Shown in pieces: positions 47,335 to 59,039 of a DNA stretch of 64,000 nucleotides (positions are counted from its first letter, which is position 1; each line of letters opens with the position of its first letter). Both the position numbers and the translations under genes were made by a program. Below the pieces are notes generated by a model, which was not told the DNA's origin, did no database searches, and saw nothing but the letters and a program-made list of their open reading frames with translations. The stretch is from Epiperipatus broadwayi (lineage: Eukaryota; Onychophora; Udeonychophora; Euonychophora; Peripatidae), in NCBI GenBank assembly GCA_028023455.1, contig JAQFVV010012535.1, forward strand, positions 1,988,001 to 2,052,000, given 5' to 3'.

Positions 47335-47995
47335 CATCTCATGATCACTATCTTCCATGCTTGCTCTTAACTGTTGTTAAAATAGGCAAAACTCTCTCCA
47401 TACAGTAGTGCCACTCAAAGCAAGAAACTAGTTTGGGGATATTGGATGAGTATGTATGCACAAGACTTCTGGCATCTATTGACTACTCTGTCTTGCTTTG
47501 AGTGGCACTACTGTATGGAGAGAGTTTTGCCTATTTTAACAACAGTTAAGAGCAAGCATAGGAGATAGATCAGGTGATGTTTAAAGGTTTAATACCAATC
47601 CTGCCTAATTGGAAGGTAGTGGCTATGGTTATAAAAGAACCAAAGGCACCAAAATGTATGGGTGCTGAACTGAGTTCAGACCCATATGACTATATAAGCT
47701 ACTGAGCTTAGATTGAAAATATTTGTGTGTTTTAAATTTTATTCTCATAGTTTTGTAGTTATGTAGAGATGAAAGATGGCTGCTGGAAGGTTGCATTACA
47801 TCCTGAGATCTAGGTGCAGTACTCTCAGATCCAAGGCTCCTCACTGATAAAGGCCATAAGCCAGAAACTAGTTTGGGGATATTGGATGAGTAGGCACTAG
47901 ATAGGGATTTTATACATAAGCCTTATGGCATTCATTGATTACTCTGTCTTGCTTTGAGTGGTACTACTGTATGGAGAGAGTTTTGCCTTTAAATT
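47335..47995. mobile_element. Hammerhead family B2 cluster: collapsed inverted repeat plus half element
   Basis: The left part (47335-47575) is an inverted repeat with a large internal deletion. Both outer arms (ctcttaactgttgttaaaat, ggcaaaactctctcc, gtgccactcaaagcaag) are present, but only one copy of gaaactagtttggggat remains, without its CTGATGA strand. The right part (about 47640-47995) is a single unit with a near-complete hammerhead: AUCCAA/UUGGAU outer stem I, UCCUCA/UGGGGA inner stem I, core CTGATAA (47844-47850; invariant G8 changed to A) and GAAAC. It is probably inactive. The minus-strand frame 47629-47844 is within it. Confidence 0.7.
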
Positions 47996-49787
47996 ATTTT
48001 CATGTTTTTGAAATTTCCAAAATATTATCTATTGTTGTTTACTTCATATTTCAAAATATTTTTAGTTTTACATTACAGTATTCCCTTTTCATAGATATTT
48101 GAACTGTGGATAATAGTAACCTCGCCCCCACCCACATAGACATACTTATATGTTCAACTATCTGTTTTACGAATTGGCAGTGTGTGTCACTTGATTTCAT
48201 TATATCATGATGTTTTAAGGGATTTGTAAATGATTCCAGTAAATCTATTTAAATTAAAGTAGATTAAGCATATACATTTATATTTTCTCTTGTTCATAGT
48301 TGCAATCTCTAGGGTCCTTTTAATCCTGAGAAATAATGGTTAATTTATATATATGTTTGGTATATGTTTGTATTTGCACATCACAATTGTTCTCTGGATG
48401 GTACAAAAGTCAAGATCACTTTTAAAGTTCCATTTGGTGCACTTTATTTATACAAATTAAATTAGTTTATAATTGGCTTGTACTCTCATGGTAGCATTGA
48501 TGATGATTAGCATGTATCAGGATCCCGGTATTTACTTTAGCACTTAATTATGTGCATGCAGAAGATTTTTAAATTACACCATAAGTTTGGCATTGACTAG
48601 ATAATTGGCCTACATCTTGATATTGAACTTCTTTTAGATCTAGTCACAAAGGATGTAGATTACTCATGTTTAATGATGATGAAATAACTTATAATTATTA
48701 TAACTACTTATTTATTCTTTGCTGATTCTTTCATGCACTTGTGATATTTTTTGATGACTATTCCATAAGGATGATGATGGTTTGCCATCTCCCCATATTA
48801 TCATATCTTTTCATTTTGTTATAATAATTATCAATCATATTTATTTGTGCTTACTGAATTAGGCAAAACTATTACAATAGACAATATATAAATATGTCAC
48901 ACTTGCCTCATCTTCAAAAATTATAAAAAGCAATTATTAAATAATAAAAAAAAGATATCTCTTTCTATTTATCTGTCTAAGATTAGAAATAGACTAGAGC
49001 TATTACAGGGTAATAATAGGAATAACTATTCAAAAATTCCAAAGAATAATAGAATGGCAAAAGTTGACAATTTTTTTAATGTAACATGCCTGTTGCATGT
49101 TGTAATAAATAAGTAAATTATTGTAAAGAATATATCAACACACATTTAAACTGTATTGTATACACCTCTCAATATTAATAGTGAACAGTTACAAATAAAC
49201 ATGTTTTTTTTTTTCTATATTATAGTGTAATGATTATAGTAATTATATGTTGAACAATTTCCATTATCTAATTGTAAATATTGAATGTCTTTAAAAGAAA
49301 AATCTTTATTTAAGCTTTCCAATACATTTAGCAGCAGTAATAGCATTCATGTTAATATGTATCACAACATTTTGAGTGGTATTATTATCCATTTCTTGAG
49401 GTGTTGTTGGCCTAGCCAATGACAGCACTTGCATGGGAATTGAACCTGGACTTTTAGATTTGTGAATGTTGAATTTAAGATAATACCCTAACCAAATCAA
49501 ATGGAAAAAAATATTTTTTCCCATTATTTGTTTTTTATAATGTGAGAAGCATGATAGATGTGGTTTAAATACATATTGATGCACTGTTTACTGTAATAAA
49601 TTTGGCTGACCAGTGAAATACAGTAATATTGAGAATTATTAAAAGGTTATTAAAAGGATTAGTGATTAATATTATTTTATCAATGTAATTAGAAACACCA
49701 TCAATCAAAGGGATGCCTGCTTTACAATATCGAAAAAATGGACAGGATAATGATTTGCATAAATTTGCATTCATTATGTTTACACAT
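47996..49787. other. Unassigned AT-rich DNA
   Basis: No transposon ends or coding motifs are recognised. Minus-strand frames 49306-49584 and 49565-49774 lack domain signatures. Confidence 0.5.
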
Positions 49788-49848
49788 AATAATGGCTATG
49801 AATATGGAGTAAACATACTCCGAAAGCGCTAAGCTACACATTGTTATT
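49788..49848 (+). ncRNA. Hammerhead-like RNA motif with variant core (C2)
   Basis: Plus strand: outer stem I AATAA with TTATT, internal loop, inner stem I TGGCT with AGCTA. Core strand ATGAATA then T (49798-49805), stem II GGAGT-AAACAT-ACTCC, GAAA (49822-49825), minimal stem III AG-CG-CT, then A at the predicted cleavage position (49831). Compared with C1, three stem II pairs and one stem I pair differ on both strands so that pairing is kept, while the unusual core is identical. This argues that the variant was functional in the ancestor. Confidence 0.55.
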
Positions 49849-50649
49849 TGAGAAAATTTTTATTAACTTCACCTATATATGTTTAAAGTGTATTATAATA
49901 GTTATAGTTTATTTATAAACTTAGATCAATTAATCTTTTTTTCAATTATTTAATAATTGTTCTCAGTTAAAGTGAGAGATGGTAGATATGGTTTAAATTA
50001 TAATGAAGTGCTATTTATTGTAATATACATATATACACAGTTTAATAATGCAGTTTAATTTCAAAAATGCAAATCTAAAAAGAGAGAAAGGGAGCAATCA
50101 CATGACTGTATGATGCGGAGAGCACACTGAATATGTATGATGAAGTAATGGCTGATGCTGAAAGTTGATTCATGATGGTGCTCATGTAAGTGATTGCCCT
50201 TGTGAAATTTATAAATGCAAATTTACAATTTTTACTATTTATTTTCCAAATGTGGAAAACTGGAACCATGAATGGCGAGTCAGTGATTATAGTGGAACAA
50301 TAGTGTGTTTTTACTTGTAATAAACTGAGATGATCTTTATACTTGATAAAACTAATTATAAGGCATTCGGATAAACAAAATTAATGTTTTACTATATATT
50401 TTAAAAGAATACCCAGAAACATTTGAAAAGATTCAATCCGTAATAAAAGTCTCTTTAAAATTGTCCTTTACAAACAAAACTTTTCATTATTTATAAAGCC
50501 TTTTCCCATTAAATCATTAACGATACATTTGATTAAATATATATGCATACTAAAAATGGTCTCACACAGCTATATAATTACTATCTTCATTACAAATTAT
50601 TTCCAGATAGTAGTTAAAATATTTTTATACCACCAGGTGGCATAAAGAA
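49849..50649. other. Unassigned AT-rich DNA
   Basis: A weak inverted match exists around 50085-50215 (gggagcaatcacatg against catgtaagtgattgccc), too short to assign. No gene supported. Confidence 0.45.
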
Positions 50650-50945
50650 TGCAAATAAATAAAAGGGTACGCATAATGAAGTTGTGAGGAATAAATACGA
50701 AGTGATTATACAGAAAGTGGGTTCTTGATTTTTATGCTGGGTTTGGAAAAAGATAAGGGTTTTAAATATAAAGGCCATAGAGTTGACAAAGGTTACGTAG
50801 TGGAAATGGGATGGAGCAGGATAGTGAAGAATATGGGGAATAAAAAGAGGATGGTAAGTTGGCTTCCAAGTTTCTCTGGGCATAGTTGCTGAGAGATTCT
50901 TGACTCCGAAATAGCAGAAACCACAGTTCATCACATTACATCAAT
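50650..50945 (+). mobile_element. 3'-end fragment of LINE family N
   Basis: This aligns with the last ~300 bases of the LINE N copies: gtgattatacagaaagtggg, tttttatgctgggtttgg, aaggccatagagttgacaaag, gtttctctgggcatagttg, gagattcttgactcc, and a catcacattacatcaatatcac tail. It is 5'-truncated after the zinc-motif region. The minus-strand frame 50614-50934 is its antisense shadow. Confidence 0.8.
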
Positions 50946-51404
50946 ATCACATTATATTTGTTCTCTCGTTTTTCCGTTCATATTTTCAAGCTTTATTAAG
51001 GATTATTTTTTCATAAGAATTAATCTTTTTTTTTTTTTAATGTTTTTAGAATTATAAATAGTTTTACTTTCTGAAACAAAAAATAAGATAATTAATTTAT
51101 CCTATCTATAACTATTTATTCTAATAAAAATATTTATTTATTTAAAAATGTTTTCTTTAGATGTATGTAATCATTTTTTAAATAATTCAAGACCTCAATT
51201 TAGAGATAGTAAAACAAAAGATAACTCTCACTGCGTTATCCCTTAGTCAGAAATAAACCGAATGAATGGTTTTTGTTTGGCAGTTGTAATCTATGAGGAA
51301 GCCCCAGAATCCACCACCCTACCACTGTCTAAATCATAAAGTACACTTCTCACTATATATAATGCAGTTAGCGTTGAGGAGTATATATATGACAATGTTA
51401 TAGA
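50946..51404. other. Unassigned DNA
   Basis: It contains a T run at about 51028-51039 and a slightly more GC-balanced patch at 51225-51340. No gene, transposon end or RNA motif recognised. Confidence 0.4.
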
Positions 51405-51665
51405 TACTTACATATTAGTCCGACGGTGATGAAAAATGCTGGCACAAATAAATGTGTAAATAAAACCGAATTAAACATGTTTACAATATTCTAAAAACGA
51501 AAACAATTTTTTAAGTGAATATTAGATAATATCCCGATCCGGAGAAAGTTGTTAGTCAAAATGTTCGGTTTATTATCTAATATTCATTTAAAAAAATTGT
51601 TTTCATTTTTAGAAGATTGTAAATGTGTTTAATTCGGTCTTCGCCGGAATAATACGTATGTGAAA
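51405..51665. repeat. Inverted-repeat element (MITE-like), 67-bp inner arms
   Basis: The arms 51465-51531 (accgaattaaacatg ... attagataata) and 51571-51638 (its near-perfect reverse complement) flank about 39 bases. Weaker outer complementarity (acatattagtccgacgg against ccggaataatacgtatgt) suggests true ends near 51405-51415 and 51655-51665, with the left side expanded by about 30 bases. No open frame. Confidence 0.65.
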
Positions 51666-52199
51666 TCTCACATACTTGATTAATACAATATTGTCCCCAG
51701 ATAGACTATTTAAAAGCTGTTTGTATATAGGTAATGAAAACAGTTTTTTTTATAAGTCAAAAAATATTTTTATTAAAATACATTTTTATATACAGGATAG
51801 ATTAATTGTCATGTTTTTAATTTCAGACAATAAAATTAAATATAACTGTGAAAGCAAACTTCAGTTCTTATTTTATTATAAAAGCTTAATTTTTATGAAA
51901 AGATCACCAATAATAAAGTTTGAAGTCATCAAAAAAAGAAGAAAAAAGAATTTTTTTTTTGAAAATTAAAATATATATTAGTTAAGTTCACATATCAACA
52001 AATTCAGTATTAGTGATTTTTGTTTTTGACAATTTGCCCTTTAAAAAAAACTAGATGGCGTTATTTGACTTAGTCTATATCGTATCGTTGGGATTTAAAG
52101 TAACTCTTTTTTGCTTTATATGCTTGAAATTTATTAAAAAAAAACTTTGGAAGTACAAGGTAGGTGCTGTTCTTCCAAATTACCTCTTTTTTGTTAAAA
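51666..52199. other. AT-rich leader upstream of the Tx1-like LINE
   Basis: Some or all of this may be the 5' untranslated region of the LINE that starts coding at 52200. I cannot place the 5' end because no target duplication was found. The 97-codon frame at 51676-51969 is low-complexity and not credible. Confidence 0.4.
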
Positions 52200-54648
52200 A
52201 TGAGTGGTTCTAAGAAACGTTTAGAATCATCGACGCTCAATAGAAAAGAATCTTCGAATGTAAACAAAAAAACAAACGTTAAAAGTGACTCTTTAATGCA
52301 TTGTTCAAACTCTGTCATTAATAGATCAAAAGCTTCAAGTATGCAAGATTTAACAAGAGCAGATAGTTTAAAACCGCTTTCTAAAGTTAAACATGTCTCT
52401 AATAAAATTCAGAATATCAATGCTAAAAAGAAAATGCTATCCGTGACTTCTAATGCGAATTCAAGTTGCCAAAAAAATAGACATTCAAAAGACTAACAAC
52501 ATATATATTTTTGATGGATCTAAAAAAAACATTTCTTTACAAGCCAGTGGACATGATTTTATCTCACATAGAACACGCTCACGGGTAAAAGATTATGCCA
52601 AATTAAATGATATACATTCTTCTAATAAAGATTTATTGAAGCAGCTATCTCCAACGCATAATAATTTAAAGACTGTTGCTAGTTCTTCTTTGTCCAAGCC
52701 TTTGCAGACCTTGCACCATAAAAAATTATCAGTTTCAGTTGGTGATATTACCACTACATCATCTGACTTGGAGTATAATATCAGGTCTTATGAAACATTA
52801 CTAGCCAAAGATAAATCTCAAGTAATGGATGTTGCTTTGCAGGCAAATTGTGTAAAGCAGATGCAAACTCTGACAGAGTAAAAAACATTCATTTAGAAAC
52901 TTCTGATTTAATTACTTCTGGTTCGCCTCTATCTACTAGTAAACTATCAATGTATTTGCCTGCAGTACCACAATTTTCTATTGCTTCTAATGCCATTCAA
53001 CATTCTATGAAACAGAATTTGAGATCTTTGCATTTGAATGAATTTCCATTATCTGATACTCTTTTACATTGTTCTGAATCTAATTCTTTGAATGGAAATT
53101 TGCCTCTTTCAGATAAAAAAACTTCAGTTCAGAAACAGGATATTTCCTTTCCTACTTTGAAAGAAAATACAACACAAGTGTATAATATTCAGGTTAAAAG
53201 AAAAGTTATGCTCATGTTCTTAATAATAATGTAGTCTCTGAATTTGCACAATCACAGTCAGACAAATTTGGTTATTTAGATCTGAATGATGAAGAACAAA
53301 TAATGTCAGATGTTTCTGCAAATACATCCATATTGAATTTCTCTAATCATAAAGATTTGGTTGATGAACATCAAAATATAAGTGTTCAATTTAATTCTAG
53401 GATACCAGTGGTTTTATTCAATTCTTTTTTGCAGTTTTCTAATAGCAATACTTTGATTCTTACAACTACAGACAGTAATTGTCAGCTTTATAACTTCCCT
53501 ATTGATGAGTTTTTCCAGTTGTTGAAGGATTTGAAACTTGGTGATGCTATCAAGAGGCTATATCATCACCCTAATAAACGTTACATCATATTGGAGTTTC
53601 ATAATGTCTTGGAGAAGGAAAAGTTTAGAAGACAACAGCTTTTATTAAATCACACATTTTTAGTTGTTATTGATATGGACAGGCCTAGGCTAGCTTTTGG
53701 TCTTGCGAGAAATTGTTATCCCAATTTTGGAGCTAAGGATCTTCAGAGGCAATGTTCTAATTTGGGTGAAATAACTCAATTTAAATATCTTACTGAGAAA
53801 AGAGTTGGTTTAGAGTTACCCAGCAACTCAGCTGCTTTACTTTAAAGTTAAATAAAGGTCTTGCTTTGATTGATATTCCATCTACTTTAGAGACTGATAA
53901 AGGTCCAATACATATCTCTATCAAAGGTTTACAACCTCAATGTTTTGTTTGTAAGGAGAGGACTCATCTTGTTAAAGATTGTCCAAAGGGGTTTTGCAAT
54001 GTTTGCAAGCTTAAGAAAACACATACTCATAGATGTAGTCCTAAAGTTTTGCAAGATTTGCAAAAGCATCATTTGAGTGAATATATCACTGTACAACAAT
54101 CTGATGTTACTCTTTCATCTCCACCACAAGTTTCTACTGATTTAAGTAAGAAGATCGGTGGGTCTGTTGTTTCTATTCCGATTGACATTACTCATTCATC
54201 ACTTGACTCATCTCATACAGTTCAAAACGAGGATATGTTATTGAAGGAGAATAGGTTTAACATTCAGTCTACTCTTGGTTGTTCATCTTTGCAAGATCAA
54301 ACACTTATAACTGATATTAGTTCTTCTAACAATAAAAGGAAGATTTATGATTCTTCAGAGTCGCAACTTGAAAATAATTTTTCTAATCCTGATTCTGATA
54401 CTGCACCCTCTGTCTTGAAAACTAATTTGACTAGACATTCAAAGAGTTCTAGGAAAAAGGACATTAAAAAAAGTAAATGGTCAGGAGATAAAAGTTCTCA
54501 GCAGTTAGATCTTTCACTGTCACTTTCTCCTCAAAATGATTCTATTTTTACTTTAAATAACGGTCCTTTATATCCATTATCTCATACTTCTGATCCCAAT
54601 TCACAAATTAATCTTATACCTGAATTCTTCACAGATGATTTGCATTAA
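52200..54648 (+). pseudogene. LINE ORF1: zinc-knuckle nucleic-acid-binding protein, frameshifted
   Basis: The start MSGSKKRLESS is the first Met of the open stretch. Reading must switch frames near 52490, 52860, 53230 and 53840. The N-terminal two-thirds is Ser/Lys/Asn-rich and low complexity. From about 53470 a folded, RRM-like region follows (ILTTTDSNCQLYNFPIDEFF ... KRYIILEFHNVLEKEKFR ... GEITQFKYLTEKRVGLELP). Then come two knuckles, CFVCKERTHLVKDC (C-x2-C-x4-H-x4-C) and CNVCKLKKTHTHRC (53940-54040). A Ser-rich tail ends at 54648. By family analogy the protein coats LINE RNA. ORF2 starts 27 bases after the stop. Confidence 0.82.
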
Positions 54649-54675
54649 TATTTTCTCATTTATATATATATTATT

Positions 54676-55777
54676 ATGTTGCTTAACGTTATTGCTGTTA
54701 ATGTTAGAGATTTAAATTCTATTTCTAGAGTTTATGCTATAATGCATTGGCTTCAGAAATGCAATTTTCATATTGCATGCTTTGGAGAGACGAAGCTAAA
54801 TAATCATTCCAGTTATCAAATTCGTGATTTAATGCAAAATCTTGGTTCATTTTATTATGTTCCTAATATATCTGCTTCATCTGGTGTCACTTTGCTTGTA
54901 AGTAAGCATCTTGCTTTTAATGATATCAAAATCATGCATTTGGATCATAATTTTTTGATGACCAATATTACATTTGGAAGTTTTACTCTGAATATCATTT
55001 ATTTATATGTTAAGAGTGAGTTCCTCTTTGCTCATTCTATATTTAATAAAATTAATTCTCTTTTGTCTTCAAATTCTTATCCAACTATATTTCTTGGTGA
55101 TTTCAATATGTGTTACATGCATTTTAATAATAAATGCCTACATCTTTTTAATAGAGTATTTTTATTTGGTGGCATTTTAATAACAAATGCCTACATCTTT
55201 TTAATAGAGTATTTTTATCTGGTGAAGGATGCTTTCCTCTTAATGCATTTTCCTTTTATACTCGTCGCACACTTCTTTAATTGATCTTCTTTACTATTCT
55301 CCTGAACTTCACTTTGACATTTCAGCAAAGCTTCAGGTTGTTCCTTTCTCGGATCATTTGGCTATGCATGTTGCATTGTTGATTGATACTTCCTTTGTTG
55401 CTCAGTCTCATAGTTCTCTTACAATAAGGCTCTTAAATAAATTAACAGCTCCTGCTTCAATTTTTTCAGAGGCATATATTCTTTTTAGAAAAGTGGATAT
55501 TCTTTCATTACCTGCCATATCGGCATGGTCTTCTTTTGTTGGTATTCTCAGTTCTATTATTAATTCTTATACTAGAAAGACAAAAGATCCAAAGTTTTTA
55601 CTTAAGCAATTGGATGATATTTCATCCAAACTTTCTAATCTTTCTTTTTTTGATTCTACCATAGAAAATATTATGCAACTTAAAGTGCAGTATCATAATA
55701 TACAGAAATCTCTTGCTCATTATGTGGCTATTAAACGGTCTAAAATTTTTCTTCAAAATCATCATAACTGGACATGA
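54676..55777 (+). pseudogene. LINE ORF2 N-terminal part: APE endonuclease and linker
   Basis: The frame from 54676 gives AVNVRDLNS (metal-binding Asn), CFGETKL (catalytic Glu) and FLGDFNM (Asp/Asn). It is then thrown out of frame by a 53-bp tandem duplication (units starting at 55119 and 55172). After a second shift near 55255 the sequence continues with SLIDLLYYSPELHFD and PFSDHLAMHVAL, supplying the SDH motif. The linker frame 55358-55777 ends at a TGA (55775-55777) that is in frame with the RT section, so it is a nonsense change. All visible endonuclease catalytic residues are conserved. Confidence 0.82.
55119..55224 (+). repeat. 53-bp tandem duplication in the LINE endonuclease
   Basis: Two units starting gcattttaataa (55119 and 55172) share nearly all of their 53 bases, through atagagtatttttat and ggtg. 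Because 53 is not a multiple of three, the duplication alone breaks the reading frame. It is a post-insertion or replication-slippage event. Confidence 0.9.
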
Positions 55778-55825
55778 AGTTATATTAGATGGGCTTTAGG
55801 TGCTTATTCTAGACCTACTCCATTA

Positions 55826-57019
55826 ATGATTGACACAGGAAATAAAGTATGTTCTGGCCCTATTATATTGCTTGAACTATGTAATCATTTCAAAACTAAG
55901 CTTCAAATGTTGCCTTTTAGAATTGTTGACATCTGGAATGAATCTGAGCTTGATTCTTATCATAATATAACTGAAACTATGATTATTCAAAAATTAAATT
56001 CGTTTCCAGACAATATACATCCTGGGATTCATGGTATTCCCAGGTTTGTCCTTCTTCATCTTTCATTTTTTACAGCTCCAATAGTTCGTAATATGGTTGA
56101 TATTCTAGCTAACGATTTTGTAAATATTCCTGATCTCTATCCAGTGGCGATGGTCCCTTTTCTTAAGAAGAAATTAACTCCTTCTCCATTATCTAATATT
56201 CGTCCTATTTCTATGACACCTCTTTTGATAAAGACTATTGAATCTATTGTTAAAGATCATATACAAAATAATATTTATCTTCATTTATCAAAATTTCAAT
56301 TTGCAAAGAAGGGTCATTCAACAACTGAAGCTGTTCAGCTTTTTCTTCTTCTTATTGAGTATATTATGCGTCATAATAAATCAAAACCCGTGGTCATTCA
56401 ATTGGACTTCACATCAGCCTTTGATTGTGTTCTGCCTTCTGTTTTGTTTCAGACTCTTCGGGATTATCAGGTTCCTACTCCATATGTCCGTATTATAGCC
56501 AATCTTCTACTTAACAGGTCCATCTTTACTTCATTGGATGGTAAACTTGCAGATGGTTTTCGTCCGCATCTCTCAGTGCCACAGGGATCTCCTCTTGCCA
56601 CATTATGTTTTATTACATATTTAAATCCGTTACTTTTACAGATAGAATCTAAACTGCCTGGTATCTATGTTCCTGCTCTTAAACAGACTATTCATCATAT
56701 TTCTTATGTTGATGATGTCTCTGTCTTTCTTCCTGATAAATCTTTTCTTCCGGCTTTGTTGCAAATATTGGACTCTTTTTCTAATACTTTTAATCTTCAT
56801 ATTAATGTTACAAAATCCGCAATGTGGAAAATTAAATCTGGTTTATCAATTATTTCCATTTTCACAGCCAAACCTCAGTCTTTCCTTGGTTTTCCAATAG
56901 TTTTATCTCATTCAGTAATTACAAGGCAGATTCAAAATATTATTCTTGATAAAACAAAAAGGATAGTTGCATCGCTTGTTAATATAAATATTTCACTTAT
57001 GGGTAAGGTACACTCTTGA
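55826..57019 (+). pseudogene. LINE ORF2 reverse transcriptase domain
   Basis: The open section holds, in order, SNIRPISMTPLLIKTIE (motif 2-like), FQFAKKGHSTTEAVQ, VIQLDFTSAFDCV (motif A with catalytic Asp), SVPQGSPLATLCFITYLNPL (motif B), HISYVDDVSVFLPD (motif C, YVDD intact), LHINVTKSAMWKI and SFLGFPIV. It is about 400 residues, normal for palm and thumb. The true reading continues from the upstream linker through the stop at 55775. The first Met at 55826 is only the first after that stop. The frame is lost at about 57010. Confidence 0.9.
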
Positions 57020-57948
57020 ACTCTTTGGTATATTCAAGGCTTAGTTATTATTTACCAATTATTAGGCCAACAAAGCGTTTTGAGAGGGCTATAAATTCGC
57101 TTTGTTCAAAATTATTTTGGAAAAACAAGGTCGTAGCCATCAGTATTGCTAAAATTCAAATGCCAAAGCTTTTAAATGGTCTAGGTTTGCACTCGGTCTC
57201 AACTCTATATCTTCAGAGATCTATATTTTTTCTTCGTGTAACTTGTCTAAAGCTTGCTCAGTTATCCCTTCCTTTGGTTATTGATCCTACAGATACGCCA
57301 CCTCCATTTTCAAGTTATTGGATTGCTGATTTATGGAAGTCAGTTATTAAGTCGAGACCCTCGGTTCAAGTTGCGCTTGATGGGAAATTATCATTCTGGT
57401 ATGTTTATAAATTAAAATTTCCACATTATACTCCTCTTTTGACTTCATTAGGTGTTTCAAATAAAGTTCTCTTGTGTAAAATGAAACTTCTTTTCATTGA
57501 AACAAGACATGTTGATTTTGTACTTAAACTAAATTTAAATGCACTCCCAACAAGTTATTTTTTAGTGACTAGCAGAGGCTTCATTAGGATTTCGTCTCAG
57601 TGTCAGTTGTGTAAATTATATGATGAGACAATTCTCCATATATTCTATATCTGTCCTGCTCTTAAGTCGATTAGGGACTTTATTGTTGCGAATGTCTCTC
57701 TGGATCTTGGGGATGCTCTTTCTGTTTCTAATACTCTTAAGAAGGGATTGTTTGCAGCAATAAGATTATCTATCTTTATAACATTTTCTTTATGGTTGAC
57801 ACGTTGCAGGATCATCTTTGGTCATTCTCAGGACTCGGCTCTAAGTGTCTTTATTAAGCTTCTTGACCAAGTCAAGCAGCGAGACTCTCTGCTTTCGCCT
57901 GTGAGTCTACATGATGATACTTGGGTGAAAGTTTTATTTTCCTCTTAA
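57016..57948 (+). pseudogene. LINE ORF2 C-terminal region with CCHC-type motif
   Basis: This continues the RT frame after a shift near 57010. It begins NSLVYSRLSYYLPI, then INSLCSKLFWKNKVV and NGLGLHSVS, the FLW...GLGL segment characteristic of L1/Tx1-group proteins after the thumb. Near the end is CQLCKLYDETILHIFYIC (C-x2-C...H...C). It terminates at 57948, about 108 bases before the AATAAA. Its 310 codons are uninterrupted. The ATG at 57016 is not a natural start. Confidence 0.82.
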
Positions 57949-58055
57949 TCTTATTAAGATACCCTTTTCTCTACATTGACTTTTTCAAGTTTCATTTTGA
58001 ATACTATGTAAATTTTTCATAAAGTTTAACTGTATATTACTATGTTACTATGTTT

Positions 58056-58085
58056 AATAAATATATTTTAAAACAAAAAAAAAAA
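58056..58085 (+). promoter_or_regulatory. LINE polyadenylation signal and A-rich tail
   Basis: AATAAA at 58056-58061 is followed after about eight bases by an A-rich tract ending at 58085, the expected 3' end of a poly(A)-tailed LINE. The sequence after it (ctaacagg) was not found again near the 5' end, so no target duplication is assigned. Confidence 0.7.
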
Positions 58086-59039
58086 CTAACAGGATTTTAG
58101 CATTAAAAAAAATAGATACTTCAAATATCTTCATAAAGATCTTAATATATTCTATAAGAGGGCTTGAAATGAATGGAGTATATATATATTTAATTGCACA
58201 TTCTTAGAATAATCACACAGAAGGCATTTAGTATTCTGTGAGAGCTTAATTCATTTTTAAATAATCTTATTAGGATCAGTACAGTCCAATTATTTCAAGA
58301 ATTATGCCTCAATGTTCAAATTAGAATTAAATAGTATCAGGAATATATGCCTAATGCTATTATTATATGGTGTATACATTTCAGAAAAATCCATAAACCT
58401 CGTAAAAGTAAAATAATATAGTCCCTATAAAAAAATGGAAGTTTAATTGTAAATCGTAATTAATATATAACCCAATTAATCTAATGTGGTACTTTAGTAT
58501 TAGAGCTGTGACACAGAGCATGCATTAGACCTACTGGACCTGTTGACATTCATATCAATCCGCAGATGACTTTGTGATGTCACCAAAATGACATGTACAC
58601 GACTCTTTCTCAAAAAACAAAAAAGGACGTGTACACCTCTAATGTGTTTAAACAAACTTTGTAACAAATTAAAATTAAAATATTAAATAGGGTTTAACAT
58701 ATTTGCATGCAATTTTTATTTTACAAACTTATAAAGACATTACATATACTTTAAATAAGCATTTATAATGAAAATGATGTCACTAATTTATGAACAGAAA
58801 AATTGAACAAAAAATTATGACATATATAAGCATATTAATTCAATTTTATTCATTGTTGTATTCATTTATTATAATAAATGAGAGGATGGAAGAAAATAAT
58901 AACTTAATTATTAGCAAAATGTAATTCACTCAAATTTAATTTTATTTGGCTTTTCCAATTAGACACCAAAAATAGCTCTAGTGTTTAATGCCGCATCGTA
59001 AACAATAATTTAAAGTGTGGTCTATCCTCACACTTTCAC
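58086..59039. other. Unassigned AT-rich DNA
   Basis: One slightly GC-richer patch at about 58500-58640 contains an imperfect inverted pair (acatgtacacgac against ggacgtgtacacc). No gene or mobile element identified. Confidence 0.45.

Larger units (their letters stand above)
52200..58085 (+). mobile_element. Tx1/L1-like LINE, near full length, frameshifted
   Basis: Two consecutive coding regions, ORF1 (52200-54648) and ORF2 (54676-57948), are followed by AATAAA at 58056 and an A-rich tail at 58070-58085. ORF1 has two zinc knuckles; ORF2 has an APE endonuclease, RT and a C-terminal CCHC-type motif. This layout, with a KLFWKN...GLGL segment after RT, fits the L1/Tx1 group. ORF1 carries at least four frame breaks. 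ORF2 carries a 53-bp duplication, further frameshifts and one in-frame stop, but the catalytic motifs are still intact, so decay is recent. Confidence 0.88.

Noticed and set aside
51676-51969. 97-codon frame upstream of the LINE as an extra ORF
   Set aside because: Phe/Ile/Lys-rich AT translation ending in a poly-Lys/Phe run. No motif and no start context.
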